Of a stretch of DNA of 64,000 nt, positions 21,914 to 34,282 are shown piece after piece; the first letter of the stretch is position 1, and each line of letters starts with the position of its first letter. Under the pieces are notes generated by a model. It worked only from the letters and a program-made list of their open reading frames with translations, was not told the DNA's origin and did not search any database. Source of the DNA: Campanula takesimana (Eukaryota; Streptophyta; Magnoliopsida; Asterales; Campanulaceae); contig JAOWBW010000445.1 in assembly GCA_026119855.1 (NCBI GenBank), positions 682,001 to 746,000 of the forward strand. Reading direction: 5' to 3'. A program made the position numbers and the translations under genes.

Positions 21914-22417
21914 TTCGATTGATGCCATTACCTACTATATCAGGGACAAACATTATACTTGATAACAACATGTCCAAATAAATGAAATTGGTAAATCATG
22001 TCTCAAGTTAATGCACACACTAGTCCAAGATATAGATTTCTAATCTATTCCAATAAAGATAAAACATTACAAATGGAATGATAGAAATAACAGTTTAACA
22101 CATTCAAAATGTATATGAGTTTTAGTTTTGAAATGTGTTTAAACATAGTTTAAACTCAATGCATGAAATATGAAGCAGTTCAAATATGATGCATATGATT
22201 TTAAACAACATTCATTGTTCTACAAACAAGAAGTTTGAGTGAACAAGGTTTGATAACAAGTGATGCATTGTTCTCATTAATACTTGAAATATAAGAGTTA
22301 CAGATAACAAGTATTTAAAAGAACAAAGACAAAAGAGTGCTAAAACACATAAGCACTAAATCACTAACAAAAGTTTCTAATCACAAAAAAATTTCAAAAA
22401 CTTACAAATAAAAGAAA

Positions 22418-25400
22418 CTAAGGGTTGGGAGGAGGCGCATCGTCTTCTCTTAATCCTTCTTCTATCTCCTTCACGGAGCGCTGAATCTGCTTTGAAAATT
22501 GATGGGTACGGTTGACAACACCATGAGTATCAGTGACACCATCTCTAATGTAGCGCAGATGAGCAACATTGATGTTTTGATACTCATCAATGGTGCGCTG
22601 AGTGATGGATTGCTGTTGTGAAAAGTTTTCAGAGAAGGCTTGAAAGTTTGCTTCAACAGCAGCTTGGGCAGTGAGTATATCAGCAGAAACTCTATCTATG
22701 CGCCTGTCTGCACTGGAATGCGCGGCATTAAAGTGAGTGACAACTAATTCCTTCAAAACATCAATCTTTGAGAGCAGTGAATTAATGTCAATATGCGCGC
22801 CAGGAGAAGAGCTGGAAGAAGGCGCGGGAGTTTCAGGAGCTGAAGGCGCATGGGATTCAGGAGCTTTGGGTTCTGCGCCAGGATCAGCACCATATACTGT
22901 TAAACCCAGGATTTCTAGTTCATCCTTAACTTCTTTGAGTTTATCAACAACACTCAATAATTTTTGTCTATCTCCAGCCACCATCTCAAACAACTTCCTT
23001 ATATCACCTGCTATATTCAACTCTACCTCCCTTATGGCGTTAATGAAATCTTGGCCATCAGTGAGTTTGATGCCACCGTCAATACGTTCATGTAGGGAAG
23101 CAAGAGTGCCTTTGAATAACTCATGCATTTGATCTATTGCATCATTCCATTGTTGAGGAGTAAGGAAATGTTTGTCCTTTATATTAGCATCTATGCACGC
23201 CATCTCCCCCTTAATGGCAGCAATCTCATCAGCTTGTTGAGTAAGCATAGAAGTATGAAGCTCCATTTGAGAATTAATGTGAGCTTGGCCTTGCTGAAGT
23301 TGCTGAAGCAATGAGATAACCATACTCATATCAGGAGTGGGAGGAGCAGGAGCAGGTTGAGGCGCAGTAGAAGAGGAGCGCCTAACTGGTGATGGAGTAG
23401 GAGCGCGAGGAGAAGGAAGATAGTCATCACTTGAAGTAGGCTCTATTGAAATAGTTGGGGGCGCAGAATCACGAGGAGGAGGCGCAGAAGGGCTCTTGCG
23501 CCTAGTCAAGGGCTCTGGCTCCCCCTGAACTGGATCATCACTCAAGTCGCCAAAAAGTTCATCAGATAGCTTATCTTTGAGTGCTTGGCGCTCAGCAGAG
23601 AGTGGCTCTGGAGTTAGTTTCTGAACTGGAGCAGGAGCAGATGTCTTTGTAGAGGCACACGAACATTAGGAGGCACATTAAGAGCAGGCGCGCGTACATC
23701 AGCGCTAGACCCTGCGCCTTTGCGCCTTTCAGACTTGGATAAATCAGCAGCCTGTTTCAATCTGTAGTCTTCATCCCTCTTTTTCTGCGCTTCCAGTCTA
23801 CTGGCTTCCTTAGCGCGTTTAAGCTCCTTTTCTTCTTCTATTTCAGTTCGAGGGCGCTTAGGTGGTCTACTTGAACTTTCAGCAATCCCTTTGCCTTTGC
23901 CCTTTTCTGCGCCTGGAGCAGTTATTGTTTCTGCACGGGGCGCAATTTTTTCTGCGCGAGGTGCAACATCAGGTTTTGCGCCATCTACTTCTTCATCTGA
24001 CTCAGTGGCTTCATCGACCAACTGATCACCTTTTACACGCGGCGCGCGCTTTGCCCTGTGCTTTCTGCGCCGTTTCATCACTAAACTATCTTTGCCAAAG
24101 ATCGGAACATCAGTTTTTTGATAAACTGGGTTCTCAGCAAGAAAGGTGGCAAGTGCAAGATAAGTGAGAAAAATCTTTGTGAGAATTCGGCAGTGAGTTT
24201 TGAACTTTGTCTTCCCATCAGCCTTGTTCTTGTTGTACTTGTCAATCTGGTCCGACAAAGTTTTGAATAAGATTTGAGGCCAGTTGAGGATTTTGTTTCC
24301 CATAATAGCTGCAGTATATTCCCACTGCTCCATTGTGAATCTGTTCACATTTCCCGTCTTGAAAATAATGGAAGTCCCCACCAAATGCGCGATATGCGCC
24401 AGTAGATCACCACCATCCCTTATTTCAACAGATTTGATGTTATTCTGAAAAGTAGGAATGTTGAGATGGGTACTCGCCATAAGATTCTGCGTAGCAGCAG
24501 AATAGGTATTGATTTTACCAGCTACACTCAGAGGGCCTGTCGTGTTGAAGTTGATGATATTCTTGAGAGTGCCAGTAGAGATAGTGACTTCAACATTTTG
24601 AACAATGGCGCGTATTCTGTAGCGCACGTATCCATCCGCAGGTATCTCAACGAGAGCAGCAGTTGAGAAGAATTCATCCACAAGGAGCGGTGAGTAGAAA
24701 GGTTGCTCCAAAGTGAATAGAGGCAGTAGACCAGCTTGTCTGATGAAGTCCATAATATCAACGCCAATTTGGACTGCAGATAGCTCAGTGAGATTAAATG
24801 TCTCACCGGGCCTAAAATTTGCTGGATCCTGAAAAGTAAACATTTGAGTGAAGTTAGAAGTGAATGAGGCGCATAGAATTATAACATGAGCAAAGTAAGA
24901 AATAGGCGCAAGACAATATATAGGCGCATACTATTATTAGGCGCATACATGTTGTAGGCGCATACAAATACGAGGCGCATATCATGGTTCTAAGAATATA
25001 CTAATAAGGAAAAATTAAAAACATGGAAAAATTTGACTAAGTATGAATTGAGGCGCATAAGGTGTTTAGGCGCATAATGTTATTAGGCGCATAAAGGATT
25101 GAGGCGCATAACATTTGTAATAGCTAGAGGCGCATATGAATGTCAGGCGCATGAATCATTATAAGGCGAATAAGGTCAATAGGCGCATAAATAACTAGGC
25201 GCATGAATCATTATGAGGCGAATAAGGTCAATAGGCGCATAAATAACTAGGCGCATGAATTCATATATAGGCGCATAACTATGTATATAATTTAAACTTA
25301 GCATAAAAACACACAAAAACATACAAACACATGCAAACATACATATGCAAGATTTTAAGAATCAAAATATGAAAATTTTGAAAAATATGTTTTGAAAATA

Positions 25401-25904
25401 TTGAAACCCAAGTCATGCAAAACTAACGAAGAACACGAAGAACATGCTTGAGTGCTTGAAGAACATCAAGAACACCAAGAACACATAATTCGTGAAACTT
25501 CACCAAATCAATCATACAATATGTCAAAATGACCGCATGAACACAAGGATCACGAAAATGTAAACCAAAACAAGTACAAATCAACAACAAATCCAGAAAA
25601 TGGATTCAAAGATCCGAAAATTTAAAAAGTCAAAAATCTAAGATTTTCAGATTCGCAAAATACAGTGCATTGATCGTCAAAATGTTGGTTTCAAAAGATT
25701 CGTAAATACTAAAAGAACACAACCCAAGAAACGATTTTGAAAACGGAGAACCGAAACAAGATTAATCAAAAGAAATGCAATTTTCGGTTTGACAAAAAAA
25801 CGAACCCAGAACAGTAAAAAAAAAATGTGAAAATTAAGAGATTAAGGTTCAAGAAATCATACCATTTCATCTTGGTTTGTCTTTGTTGCTTTCTTAGGAC
25901 CCAT
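22418..25904 (-). pseudogene. Element 3 ORF3 (spliced, one frameshift)
   Basis: Exon 1 25904-25863 (MGPKKATKTNQDEM), intron 25862-24829 with GT...AG ends, exon 2 24828-22418. The exon 1 length (14 codons), splice phase and stop motif DDAPPPNP match element 2. Exon 2 is open from 24828 to about 23650, then changes frame once and is open to the stop. The basic cluster MKRRRKHRAKRAPRVKG, E/K/R coiled coil and proline-rich and coiled C-terminus are conserved. Where element 2 has TAG, this copy has CAG, so the ancestral frame is clear. Confidence 0.78.
24868..25275 (-). repeat. 17-nt periodic AGGCGCAT array in the element 3 ORF3 intron
   Basis: Seventeen GGCGCA cores and two GGCGAA variants. Exact 17-nt steps occur at 24923-24940-24957-24974 and at 25052-25069-25086-25103. 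A 52-bp (three-unit) block is itself duplicated at about 25145-25248, so part of the growth is by tandem duplication. The nearest copy is about 40 nt from the acceptor, as in element 2. Confidence 0.9.
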
Positions 25905-26100
25905 ATATATATATATATATAGAAGAAATTTGAGAACAAATAAAGAAAATATAGAGAAAAAGAGAAAGAGAGACGGGAAGAGAGATAGAGAGAGAGAGAG
26001 AGAGAGAGGCGGTTATGGTGAGGGAGTTGGAGAGTTGGTAGGATGAGGAAGGTAATGATGAAAAAGGAAGGTGTAGAGGCAATATATAGGTTTAGGGTTT
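25905..26100 (-). promoter_or_regulatory. Putative ORF3 promoter and leader in element 3
   Basis: Complement reads telo-box-like AAACCCTAAA (26091-26100), TATATAT (26082-26088), a CT-dinucleotide tract (about 25985-26010), an AT-dinucleotide run and ATG at 25904. Telo-boxes next to TATA boxes are known from many plant gene promoters. Activity is inferred. Confidence 0.5.
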
Positions 26101-26769
26101 TAGAAAGATGGGAAGTTGAAAAGACTAGCATTAATGGGGGATGAATTGAAAGGATGGGCATTTATGAGGGGTTTTCATAGATAGGATGGCCATTAATGGT
26201 GAATGACACAAAGTACATCGATGTGACATTTTGGGTAAAGAAAAACTGCTCCACTTTCCCTATAAGTGTATGAGCAATTTTGATTAATTTTTGCACAAAC
26301 CCCAAAAACATCTGTTTTGGTGTAAGTTTGGGGTGCAAGAAATAGATCCCCAGAAAAAAAAAATTGAAAAACAAAAGAAAACGAGGAAAAATTAATTGCA
26401 CAAGTACCCTTGAACAATTATGGAATGTTAAAAGACAAAAATTCCTATAATAAATGAATAGCATTTACATACCTGGTACTTGTGACAAATTTAATACGTT
26501 TAATCATTGAAATAATAAATTTTGAGCATTGATTGAGCCACAAACATTTAATTCGCGCATGAGGGGCGCATGACACTCAAGAGGCTTGCATGATGGATAG
26601 GGCGCGATATAAAATGGGCGTGCAAGAGAGTGAGGCGCGCAGTGAGTGGGGCGCTACTCAGGCGCATGAAGTTTCCTTGAATACTTGAAATGATTTAACT
26701 TTTGAGACCTAGGATACTTATAATTCATCAAAACATAAAATCGTTAGTAGTAACAAAGCTATATAGAAT
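26101..26769 (-). other. Spacer between pol and ORF3 of element 3
   Basis: Homologous to 13687-14470 of element 2. TGCGC-type cores are fewer (about 26555-26665). No coding content supported. Confidence 0.6.
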
Positions 26770-29700
26770 TTAGTTGAGTTCAAGCATACCCATTTCACCT
26801 CTCAAAAATATGAACCGTTTCGCGTCAAGTGCTTTCGTTAGAATGTCGGCGATTTGAAAGTCGGTTCCCACGTGTTCCAAATGTATATTTCCTTTCTCCA
26901 CGTAGTCTTTGAGAAAGTGATATTTGATGTCGATGTGCTTGGTTTTGGAGTGCATAACAGGATTTTCAGAAACGGCAATGGTTGAAGTGTTGTCGCAGTA
27001 GATGGGACAATTTTCTTCAATAATATCATAGTCCACCAATTGCTGCTTCATCCATAGTATTTGACAGCAACAACTTCCCGCAGCGATATATTCAGCTTCT
27101 GTTGTTGAGATAGATACTGAAGCTTGTTTCTTACTCGCCCATGACACAAGTCGATATCCGAGGAAATGACAAGTGCCACTTGTGCTTTTCCTATCAATTG
27201 TGCACGCTGCATAATCCGCATCTGAATAACCTACAAGTTTAAAGTTCGAATCTTTGGTGTACCAAAGTCCAAGGTTAACAGTACCAGATAGATATCTTAT
27301 AATACGTTTCACAGCAATCAAGTGCGCTTCTCTAAGGTCAGATTGATAACGAGCGCAAACACAAACACTAAACATAATATCGGGCATACTAGCAGTAAGA
27401 TAAAGGAGCGAGCCAATCATACCTCGATAGAGCGTTTGATCAACACGTTTACCTTTTAAATCTTTGTCGAGTTTGTTGCCGGTAGCCATTGGAGTATCGT
27501 ATGGTTTAGCATTGTCAAGTCCAAACTTCTTGATTAAGTCCTTTGTATATTTGGCTTGATTGATAAATATGCCTTCACTCATATGCTTGATTTGTAGCCC
27601 GAGGAAGAATGTGAGTTCTCCCATCATGCTCATTTCAAACTTGCTCTTCATTAGTTTCTCAAAGCGCTTGCACAACAATTCATTAGTAGAACCAAATATA
27701 ATATCATCAACATAAATTTGAACAAGTAATTTATGACCATTATGTTTGGCAATGAAAAGAGTTGTATCGATTTTACCGCGAGTGAAGCCTTTTTCGATGA
27801 GAAACTTGGATAGTGTATCGTACCATGCTCTTGGTGCTTGCTTGAGCCCATACAAAGCTTTATGGAGTTTGTACACATGATTTGGAAATTATGAATCTTC
27901 AAACCAAGGTGGTTGAGCAACGTAGACTTGTTCTTGGAGTTCACCATTTAGAAATGCGCTCTTCACATCCATTTGATATAACTTGAAGTTCTTGTGAGCG
28001 GCGTAAGCTAGAAAGAGTCTAATAGCTTCAAGTCTTGCTACGGGCGCAAAAGTTTCATCGTAATCAATTCCTTCTTCTTGCCTATAGCCTTGTGCAACCA
28101 ATCTTGCTTTGTTTCTTGTGATGGTTCCATTCTCATCCATCTTGTTTCTGAACACCCATTTCGTACCAATCACTCCTTGATCATTTGGTCTTGGAACAAG
28201 AGTCCAAACCTTACATCGTTCAAATTGATTGAGTTCTTCTTGCATAGCAACAACCCAATTAGGATCTTGGAGCGCTTCATCAGCCTTCTTCGGTTCAATT
28301 TGACAGATGAATGCAGTGTAAGCATCAAAGTTTGTAGCTCTCCTTGTACGAACCCCAACTTGTAAATCACCAATGATATTAGCAATTGGGTGACCTCTAA
28401 CTTCACGAACTTCAGGGGGTAAGTTAGGTTGAGTTGTAGTAACTTAAAGGTCTTCAATTGGTACATCTTCACCAGATTCAAAATCATTAAAATTTGGGGG
28501 ATGAACTGGTTCAGAATTGAAACTAGGGTTAACACCAGATGCAACAGTAGATATAGGCGCGTGGGAAGAATCAAGAGGCGCAACATGTGAGTGAGGCGCA
28601 GCAGATGTTTCTCCAGGCGCATCATACATTAAATTAGGCGCAATTGATGTAGATGGATTTCCTTGAGTTGATAAATTCTGATCTTGAGTAGGCGCAACAT
28701 AAATAGGAGCACCTGTATCATTAAGCTCAACAGAATCATCAGCAACATTTGGAGCCAAATATGGCTCAATGAGAGAATGTTCATCAAATACAGATTCAAC
28801 TATTACTAATGTAGATTTATTAAAAACGCGAAAAGCTTTAGAATGCTTGGCATACCAAAAAAAAATACCTTCGTCTGCTTTGGCATCGAATTTACCTCTA
28901 TGTTCGTTTCCGTTGTAGAGGATATAACATTTGCAACTAAAGATCTTGAAGAATGCAATGTTGGGAGTTCTACCACGCCAAAGTTCATACTGAGTCTTGT
29001 TGTGAAGTTTGTTGATGAGGGAACGATTTTGAGTAAAACATGTTGTGTTGATAGCTTCTTCCCAAAAGTACTTAGGAAATTTAGCTTCAGCTATCATCGT
29101 CTTTCCTGCTTCAATCAGCGTCTTATTCTTTCTTTCCACAACACCATTTTGTTGAGGAACTCCAGCGGTTGAGAAGTTGTGATCTATCCCATGATCGTCG
29201 CAATATCGAGCAACACCGTTGTTCTTGAATTCTGTTCCATTGTCGGATCGAACACTAACGATGTCATCTTCTTTTTGGGTTTGGAGTAGTCGAAATAAGG
29301 TGGTCAAAATGTCGTAACAATCCTCTTTTGAGATCATCATTTCCACCCATGTATATCTTGAATAATCATCCACCACAACTAGAGTATACTTGTTTCTTCT
29401 AATACTTGCGGTGGTGACTGGTCCAAATAGATCAATGTGAAGCAGTTGCAAACATCTAGAAGTTGAGGGATTGGTCTTGCTGGAGAAAGACTTCTTCGGT
29501 TGTTTGCCAAGTTGACACGCGGCGCACTTCTTGTCATGATGATCAGCAACCTTGGGAAGTCCTTTAACAAGGTTATTCCTGCTGAGTTTAGATAGATATT
29601 TGAAGTTCAAGTTACTTAAGCACTTGTGCCACAGCCAACTATTTTCGCTCACACTTTTAGCTACAAAACAAAGATTAGTACTAGAGTTCATACTATGGAA

Positions 29701-30072
29701 ATCAATAATGTAAATATTTGTCTTACGATATCCCGTGAGTTATGTAGCTCCAGTTTTGCCATTCTTGATAAGACATTGAGTTGAGGTGAAATGGCATTCT
29801 AATCCTTTCTCGCAGAATTGAGATATGGATAATAAATTGTGCTTGAGCCCTTCGACGAGAGAGACTCTTTCAATGCACACTTTGTCTTTCTTGAGCTTTC
29901 CATATGCAACAACTTGACCTTTGTTATTATCACCAAATGTTACTGAGGGACCTCTTTCTTTATGGACATCTTCTAATAAGGATTCATCTCCAGTCATGTG
30001 TCTTGAACACCTACTATCGAGAATCCATTCATAATTTCTAGCTTTTGAAGATCCAGCCATGAAACAAAGAAC
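26770..30072 (-). pseudogene. Element 3 pol, one frame with three stops
   Basis: The whole pol stays in a single frame from 30072 to the stop at 26770, with TAA codons at 29742-29740, 28446-28444 and 27891-27889. The last two are CAA in element 2. The protease motif reads LDSRCSRHM, with Arg for the catalytic-loop Gly. A three-codon deletion lies after the integrase core. RT YVDD and RNase H (DADYA, STTEAEYIA) are present, and the C-terminus that is broken in element 2 is whole here (ending MLELN). Confidence 0.88.
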
Positions 30073-30157
30073 CTAAAATATAGACATTTAAGCATGTCCC
30101 CTTTATTCCTTTTGGATCCTAGAGTTAGCGACTTTTGACGACCCACTCTTGCTTGAC
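30073..30157 (-). other. Candidate 85-nt gag/pol intron in element 3
   Basis: GTCAAG at 30157 to TTTTAG at 30073. Excision gives phase-0 fusion as in elements 1 and 2. The ATG that opens pol upstream of the acceptor in elements 1 and 2 is here followed by the in-frame stop TAG of the acceptor itself, so that ATG could not start Pol in this copy. Confidence 0.45.
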
Positions 30158-32153
30158 CTTAGGATTTTTACGTCCTTTGGCATTGGGAGTGAATCGCAAA
30201 AGGCATTCCACGGCCTTGTGTCCAGAACAATCACAAATGGAACAATGATGAAAGCCACCAATCACATGAGTTTTCACAAACCCTTTACTTTTCTTTGGGG
30301 TAGCATTCTTCTTTGGGTCAGATGGACTAGCCTTAACAAAATCCTTCTTTTGAAATTTTGGAGCGCTTGATCTAGGAGGGCGCTTAGGGCTAGGAAGCGC
30401 ACGGCGATGAGGCGCGTGGCTCCTAGGCGCATAATGAGCACTCGGAGAAGGAACGCGCTTTGTTTCAAGAGGGATTTTGCTAGAGGATGATTCATCTGTA
30501 GCTATATCTTTCCCATTAGCTTTCCCAAATTGCTTCGTTGGGTAGACATAATGGAATGTTTGTCTCTTGACTTTTTCCTGTCTTTTTCCCATTAGAATGT
30601 TTTTCCGTGGGAATTTCAAAAGTTTGCTGTTTTGTAAATTCACTATCTCTTTCAGCACAGACATCACACTTAAAGTTGTCACTAGTTGATGAGAATCCCA
30701 AGCCACTTTTATCACCACTGGCTTTTTGGGACTCAAAAATATTGTCCATAGTGACACGAGAATTGGACCACTCATTTGTAATCTTTTTGAGATCAGTAAT
30801 TTGAGCGACCAATTCATCGTTTTGAACTTTAAGAAGTGAGTTCTGTTCTGTTAGAAAAGTGTTTTTAACAGTAAGAGGAGTCATGCTCTTTATCTGCTCC
30901 TTAAGGAGGGTGAGTTCAGATTTTAGAACAGTTTTCTCGGTCTTAAGCTGGGAAATTTCATCACATGATAGTGCTAAAGTTTCCTTCATATTATCAAATC
31001 TACTGATTACCTTATTAGCCTTTTTGAATAACTTTTCTTGTTCAGCAACAATTTCATCATCGTTGATTTTAGGAATTGGTGTAGCTGGTTCAACTTGTGG
31101 TCTGATGTAAGTTCCCTTTCTTAGCTTGTTCCTTGCACTTAGATCACATCGGGCAAACAATAATCCACCATCGCTTTGAGCCTGAGTAAGACATCCTTGT
31201 TCAATTAGCTCACTGATAGTTGGTCCTTTCTTCTTTTTCGCCTCAGAGTGACTAGCAGATTTCTTGATTGGTTTGTTTAAGTTTTTCATATCGGGAACAT
31301 CCTTTGACAAGTCATCGGAGTCATAGTCATTAATTTCAACATCATCTTCATCTTTTGCAACAAAACAAATGAGTCCATCATCGGAGTCTTCATCGCTCTC
31401 ATCGGAGTCTGTTTCAATCCACGTGTTGTGCTCATTTGCTGGTGCTTCTTCTTCAGCAACCATTCCCTTATGAAGAGTGAACTTGGGAGTGAATTTAGGA
31501 GTATGGATGCTCTTCTTTTGCATATACTCGAACTTGGGAATTGGGCAGCTCGATGCAAAGTGTCCGGGTTTCCTACAATTAAAACAAACAAGGTCTTCTT
31601 TTCTTTTAGAATCATTGCTCCTTATGAACTTTGAAGGAGCTTTGCTGGTAGATCCTTGATATTTGCTGTTTGAGCCAGGCTTGGTGAATTTTCTGAACTT
31701 CTGGAATCTCTTCACAAATAAAGCGAAGTCTTCATCGTCCATGTCCAATAGCTCAGAAGTAGAAATTTGGGGATCGGAACTTTTCTCTTTCTGAATAGGC
31801 GCAGGCGCAGGAGGTTGGGCTTCCTCTCTATGCGCCACCATTGCAACGGATTTTGATTTTCCTTCAGTTTCACTAATTCGCTGAAGTTTGAGCTCATAAA
31901 CTTTAAGATTAGCATAAAGGTTCCTTAAAGTCCAATCATCCAAAGTTCTAGCGTCTTCAAGAGCGCTAGATTTATGTAGGTATCTTGATCCAAAAGCTTG
32001 GAGAAAATTGACATTCAAATCTTTGTTTGAAAACTTCATGCCAAGTGAAATACATAGATTGATAATTTCACAAAAGCGTTCATAAGTTTGTCTTAAGGTT
32101 TCTCCGGGGAGTTGAGAGAAATTGTTGAATCTCTTTTGTACTTCGTATCTCTT
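30125..32153 (-). pseudogene. Element 3 gag, N-terminus missing
   Basis: Open from 32153 to about 30600, where one frame change occurs, then open to the stop at 30125. CCHC knuckles are CFNCRKPGHFASSC (about 31580-31540) and CSICDCSGHKAVEC (about 30240-30200). Between them lie an acidic stretch and a coiled coil. The first about 130 codons known from element 2 are absent; the open frame upstream of KRYEVQKRF is repeat R, not gag. Confidence 0.82.
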
Positions 32154-32668
32154 TTGATGATAAATAAATTGACAATCAAAATAGAGAATGACTACTAAGA
32201 TTACGATCACAACACTAATATCAAGCAATCTCTACTACCAATCCGCAAAACAAAGGAATTTAGCTACTCATGGACATAGCAAATATCACAAGAAATAAAG
32301 AAGAATTCTTAAACCTGGATATTATGCTTGAATATTAAAAACCCTTGAAACTTTTTTACGATCCTTCAAAACTAGAATAAAGCATAAGAGAAAAATAGTG
32401 GCTGGAGTTATCTATTTATACTAGGGCAATACAATGCTTTAAAAATAAGGAAACCCTAAATTCCTTGTCCAATTAGGAAATTACAAAGCAGCTGGATCAC
32501 GGAGTTGCGGCCGCCCTCGAGAATGTGGCAATAAACAAGCCCAAAGATATATCATTTGGATGTGTAAAACGCACCCAACAATGTGTTTTATGAAGCAAAA
32601 CTAAATTTTTTAGGACAATTTTTCTTCAAGCGGAGGAGGAGGATGCAGGGAGAAAAGAAGTGAATTAC
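32154..32668 (+). repeat. Fragment of repeat R
   Basis: From TTGATGATAAATAA to the TTTCTTCAAGCGGAG block this is nearly identical to 63495-64000. The GC-rich core TGCGGCCGCCC occurs once here and twice at 63845-63880, a deletion or duplication between direct repeats. After 32668 the sequence returns to SWI3C intron 2 (CTGTTTTCCAAGCG). Class unknown. Confidence 0.65.
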
Positions 32669-33416
32669 GCTGTTTTCCAAGCGTATGCATGTGAAAGAAC
32701 CTATACCACTTATGCACTTAAACATGTTGACAGTTAGTTCACAAGAGGTCGACTATCTTAGCAGGACAGATCGACTATCTTGAGGTGCAGTGTATGATTG
32801 TTGAGTTATGCAGCGGAATAATATATAAATAAATAGAAGAATTAAATGCAGTAAATCGAAAGTGATTAAGTGTTAGTAAAAGAGACACAAACACAACGAT
32901 GTAACGTGGTTCAGAGTATAGCAATTCTCCTACATCCACGCTTCACTGTCCTCAACAGTGAAGAAACAATCCACTATAATCCTTCGTCAAGTAATTACAA
33001 TAAATTGTATAAAAAATTCCCTCAGAACTTTCCAGCCTAATTAGCCTCACTAACTAAGCTTTGTACTTGTTGCAAAGTACAGAAAAAGAAAAGAAAAATG
33101 GTTCACAAATGTGAGGGTTTTGGTGATCTCTAATATGGCTCTTATGTAGCTATGTGAGATCTATTTTAGCTTATCTATATAGCACAGATTTATAAGTTTC
33201 AAGTGTGCTTTACAATTGAGTTTGCTTAGAAGCTTTTATCAATTTGTTAAAATGGCAAGAGGGCAGGGGTTGAGTCTTCAGTAGTGTAGGGCTCCTTTTA
33301 TAGGTCTTCATATTTATGTCCGTTGAGATCCAACAACTTGAAAATCTTGGAAATGCCATTGTCAGCTTTTTATCTTTGACTGGAACAGTGTTTGTGAATA
33401 GTATTTAAGTCAGGTT

Positions 33417-34134
33417 TGTTGGGGAATTAGGGGGATCTCCGCATCCACCACCCATACTAGCAGTCGTCAACATGGAGAAAATAATCAACACATGGTAATA
33501 ATATGAAAGAACAAGAAAACCATGATTTGTTAACCCAGTTCACCACCACACGTGGCTACATCCGGAGGCCCCAAGCCAGGATATCACTATAATAATATGT
33601 TGATTGTTACATTTTACACATACACTCACACAGATCTAGTATGTATACTATGGCCGGGTTATAGGATCTCCCCCCATAGCTCTCCCAGGCCCCCGACCTC
33701 CTCCTACACATTATTTTGTGCTCTCTCTTGATATCCTATCTCTCACCTTTTGGGTACAAATATTATGGTGGTAGTCACAATATATTTATAGGGATACAAA
33801 ACCTAATCCTGATCAAAACCTAATTTACTCGGAGTCCTTGAAACAGAAGGAGTATAATACTTCTTCTCCAAGTATTATGGATTTAGGAAACTGGATGAGA
33901 AAAGGAAACCAATTCCTTTACTCCCATTCCACGCCAAATTTCCTGCAGTCCGCCACACCAGGCGCCCGCCTGCCCCTGACCAGGCACCCGCCTGTGTTGA
34001 TTTACTGCCGGCCAAACTTTCTGCCTTCATCAGGCGTCCGCCTGGTCCTTCACAAGCGTCCGCTCGGTCCCCGGTTTCAACTCCTCTCCTCCGTGGTTTT
34101 GACCTTCACCTTGGTTTTGACTCCAATCCCAACA
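33417..34134 (-). mobile_element. Solo LTR A (718 bp)
   Basis: TGTTGGGG ... CCCAACA with target duplication AGGTT (33412-33416, 34135-34139); the sister LTR has a single AGGTT at 41736-41740, the empty site. Orientation is inferred from the ACGTGG ... CTACATCC block shared with the minus-strand LTRs here. A cluster of GGCGCCCGCCTG-like motifs lies at about 33960-34070. No internal region, so a solo LTR or a very short element. Confidence 0.85.
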
Positions 34135-34282
34135 AGGTTTGACTTTGACCAGGAGCTGAGTTGGAAAGGGTGTCAAGGTCTGCTATCTTGAAGGTCTGTT
34201 GTCTCGACATGTGAAGATAGTGGACCTGTGAAGACTTGATGATTTCCAGTATACTTCTAGATAATCTATTTTAAGTTCTTAA

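Larger units (their letters stand above)
21410..32153 (-). mobile_element. Element 3: minus-strand SIRE-like element, truncated at both ends
   Basis: Same family as element 2, reverse orientation. In reading order (high to low coordinate): gag from an internal codon at 32153, pol, spacer, ORF3 with intron, polypurine tract, and only the first about 490 bp of the 3' LTR (21902 down to about 21410). The 5' LTR, primer site and gag N-terminus are gone; the break at 32153 abuts repeat R. Gag is better preserved than in element 2. Confidence 0.9.

Noticed and set aside
15229..25275. TGCGCC cores as E2F sites
   Set aside because: The E2F consensus TTTSSCGS is not met by ATGCGCCT; the core order of C and G differs.
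32500..32525. Cloning-vector junction (adjacent NotI- and XhoI-like sites)
   Set aside because: The same words recur in the natural repeat R at 63845-63885, in AT-rich plant sequence, with no vector sequence nearby.
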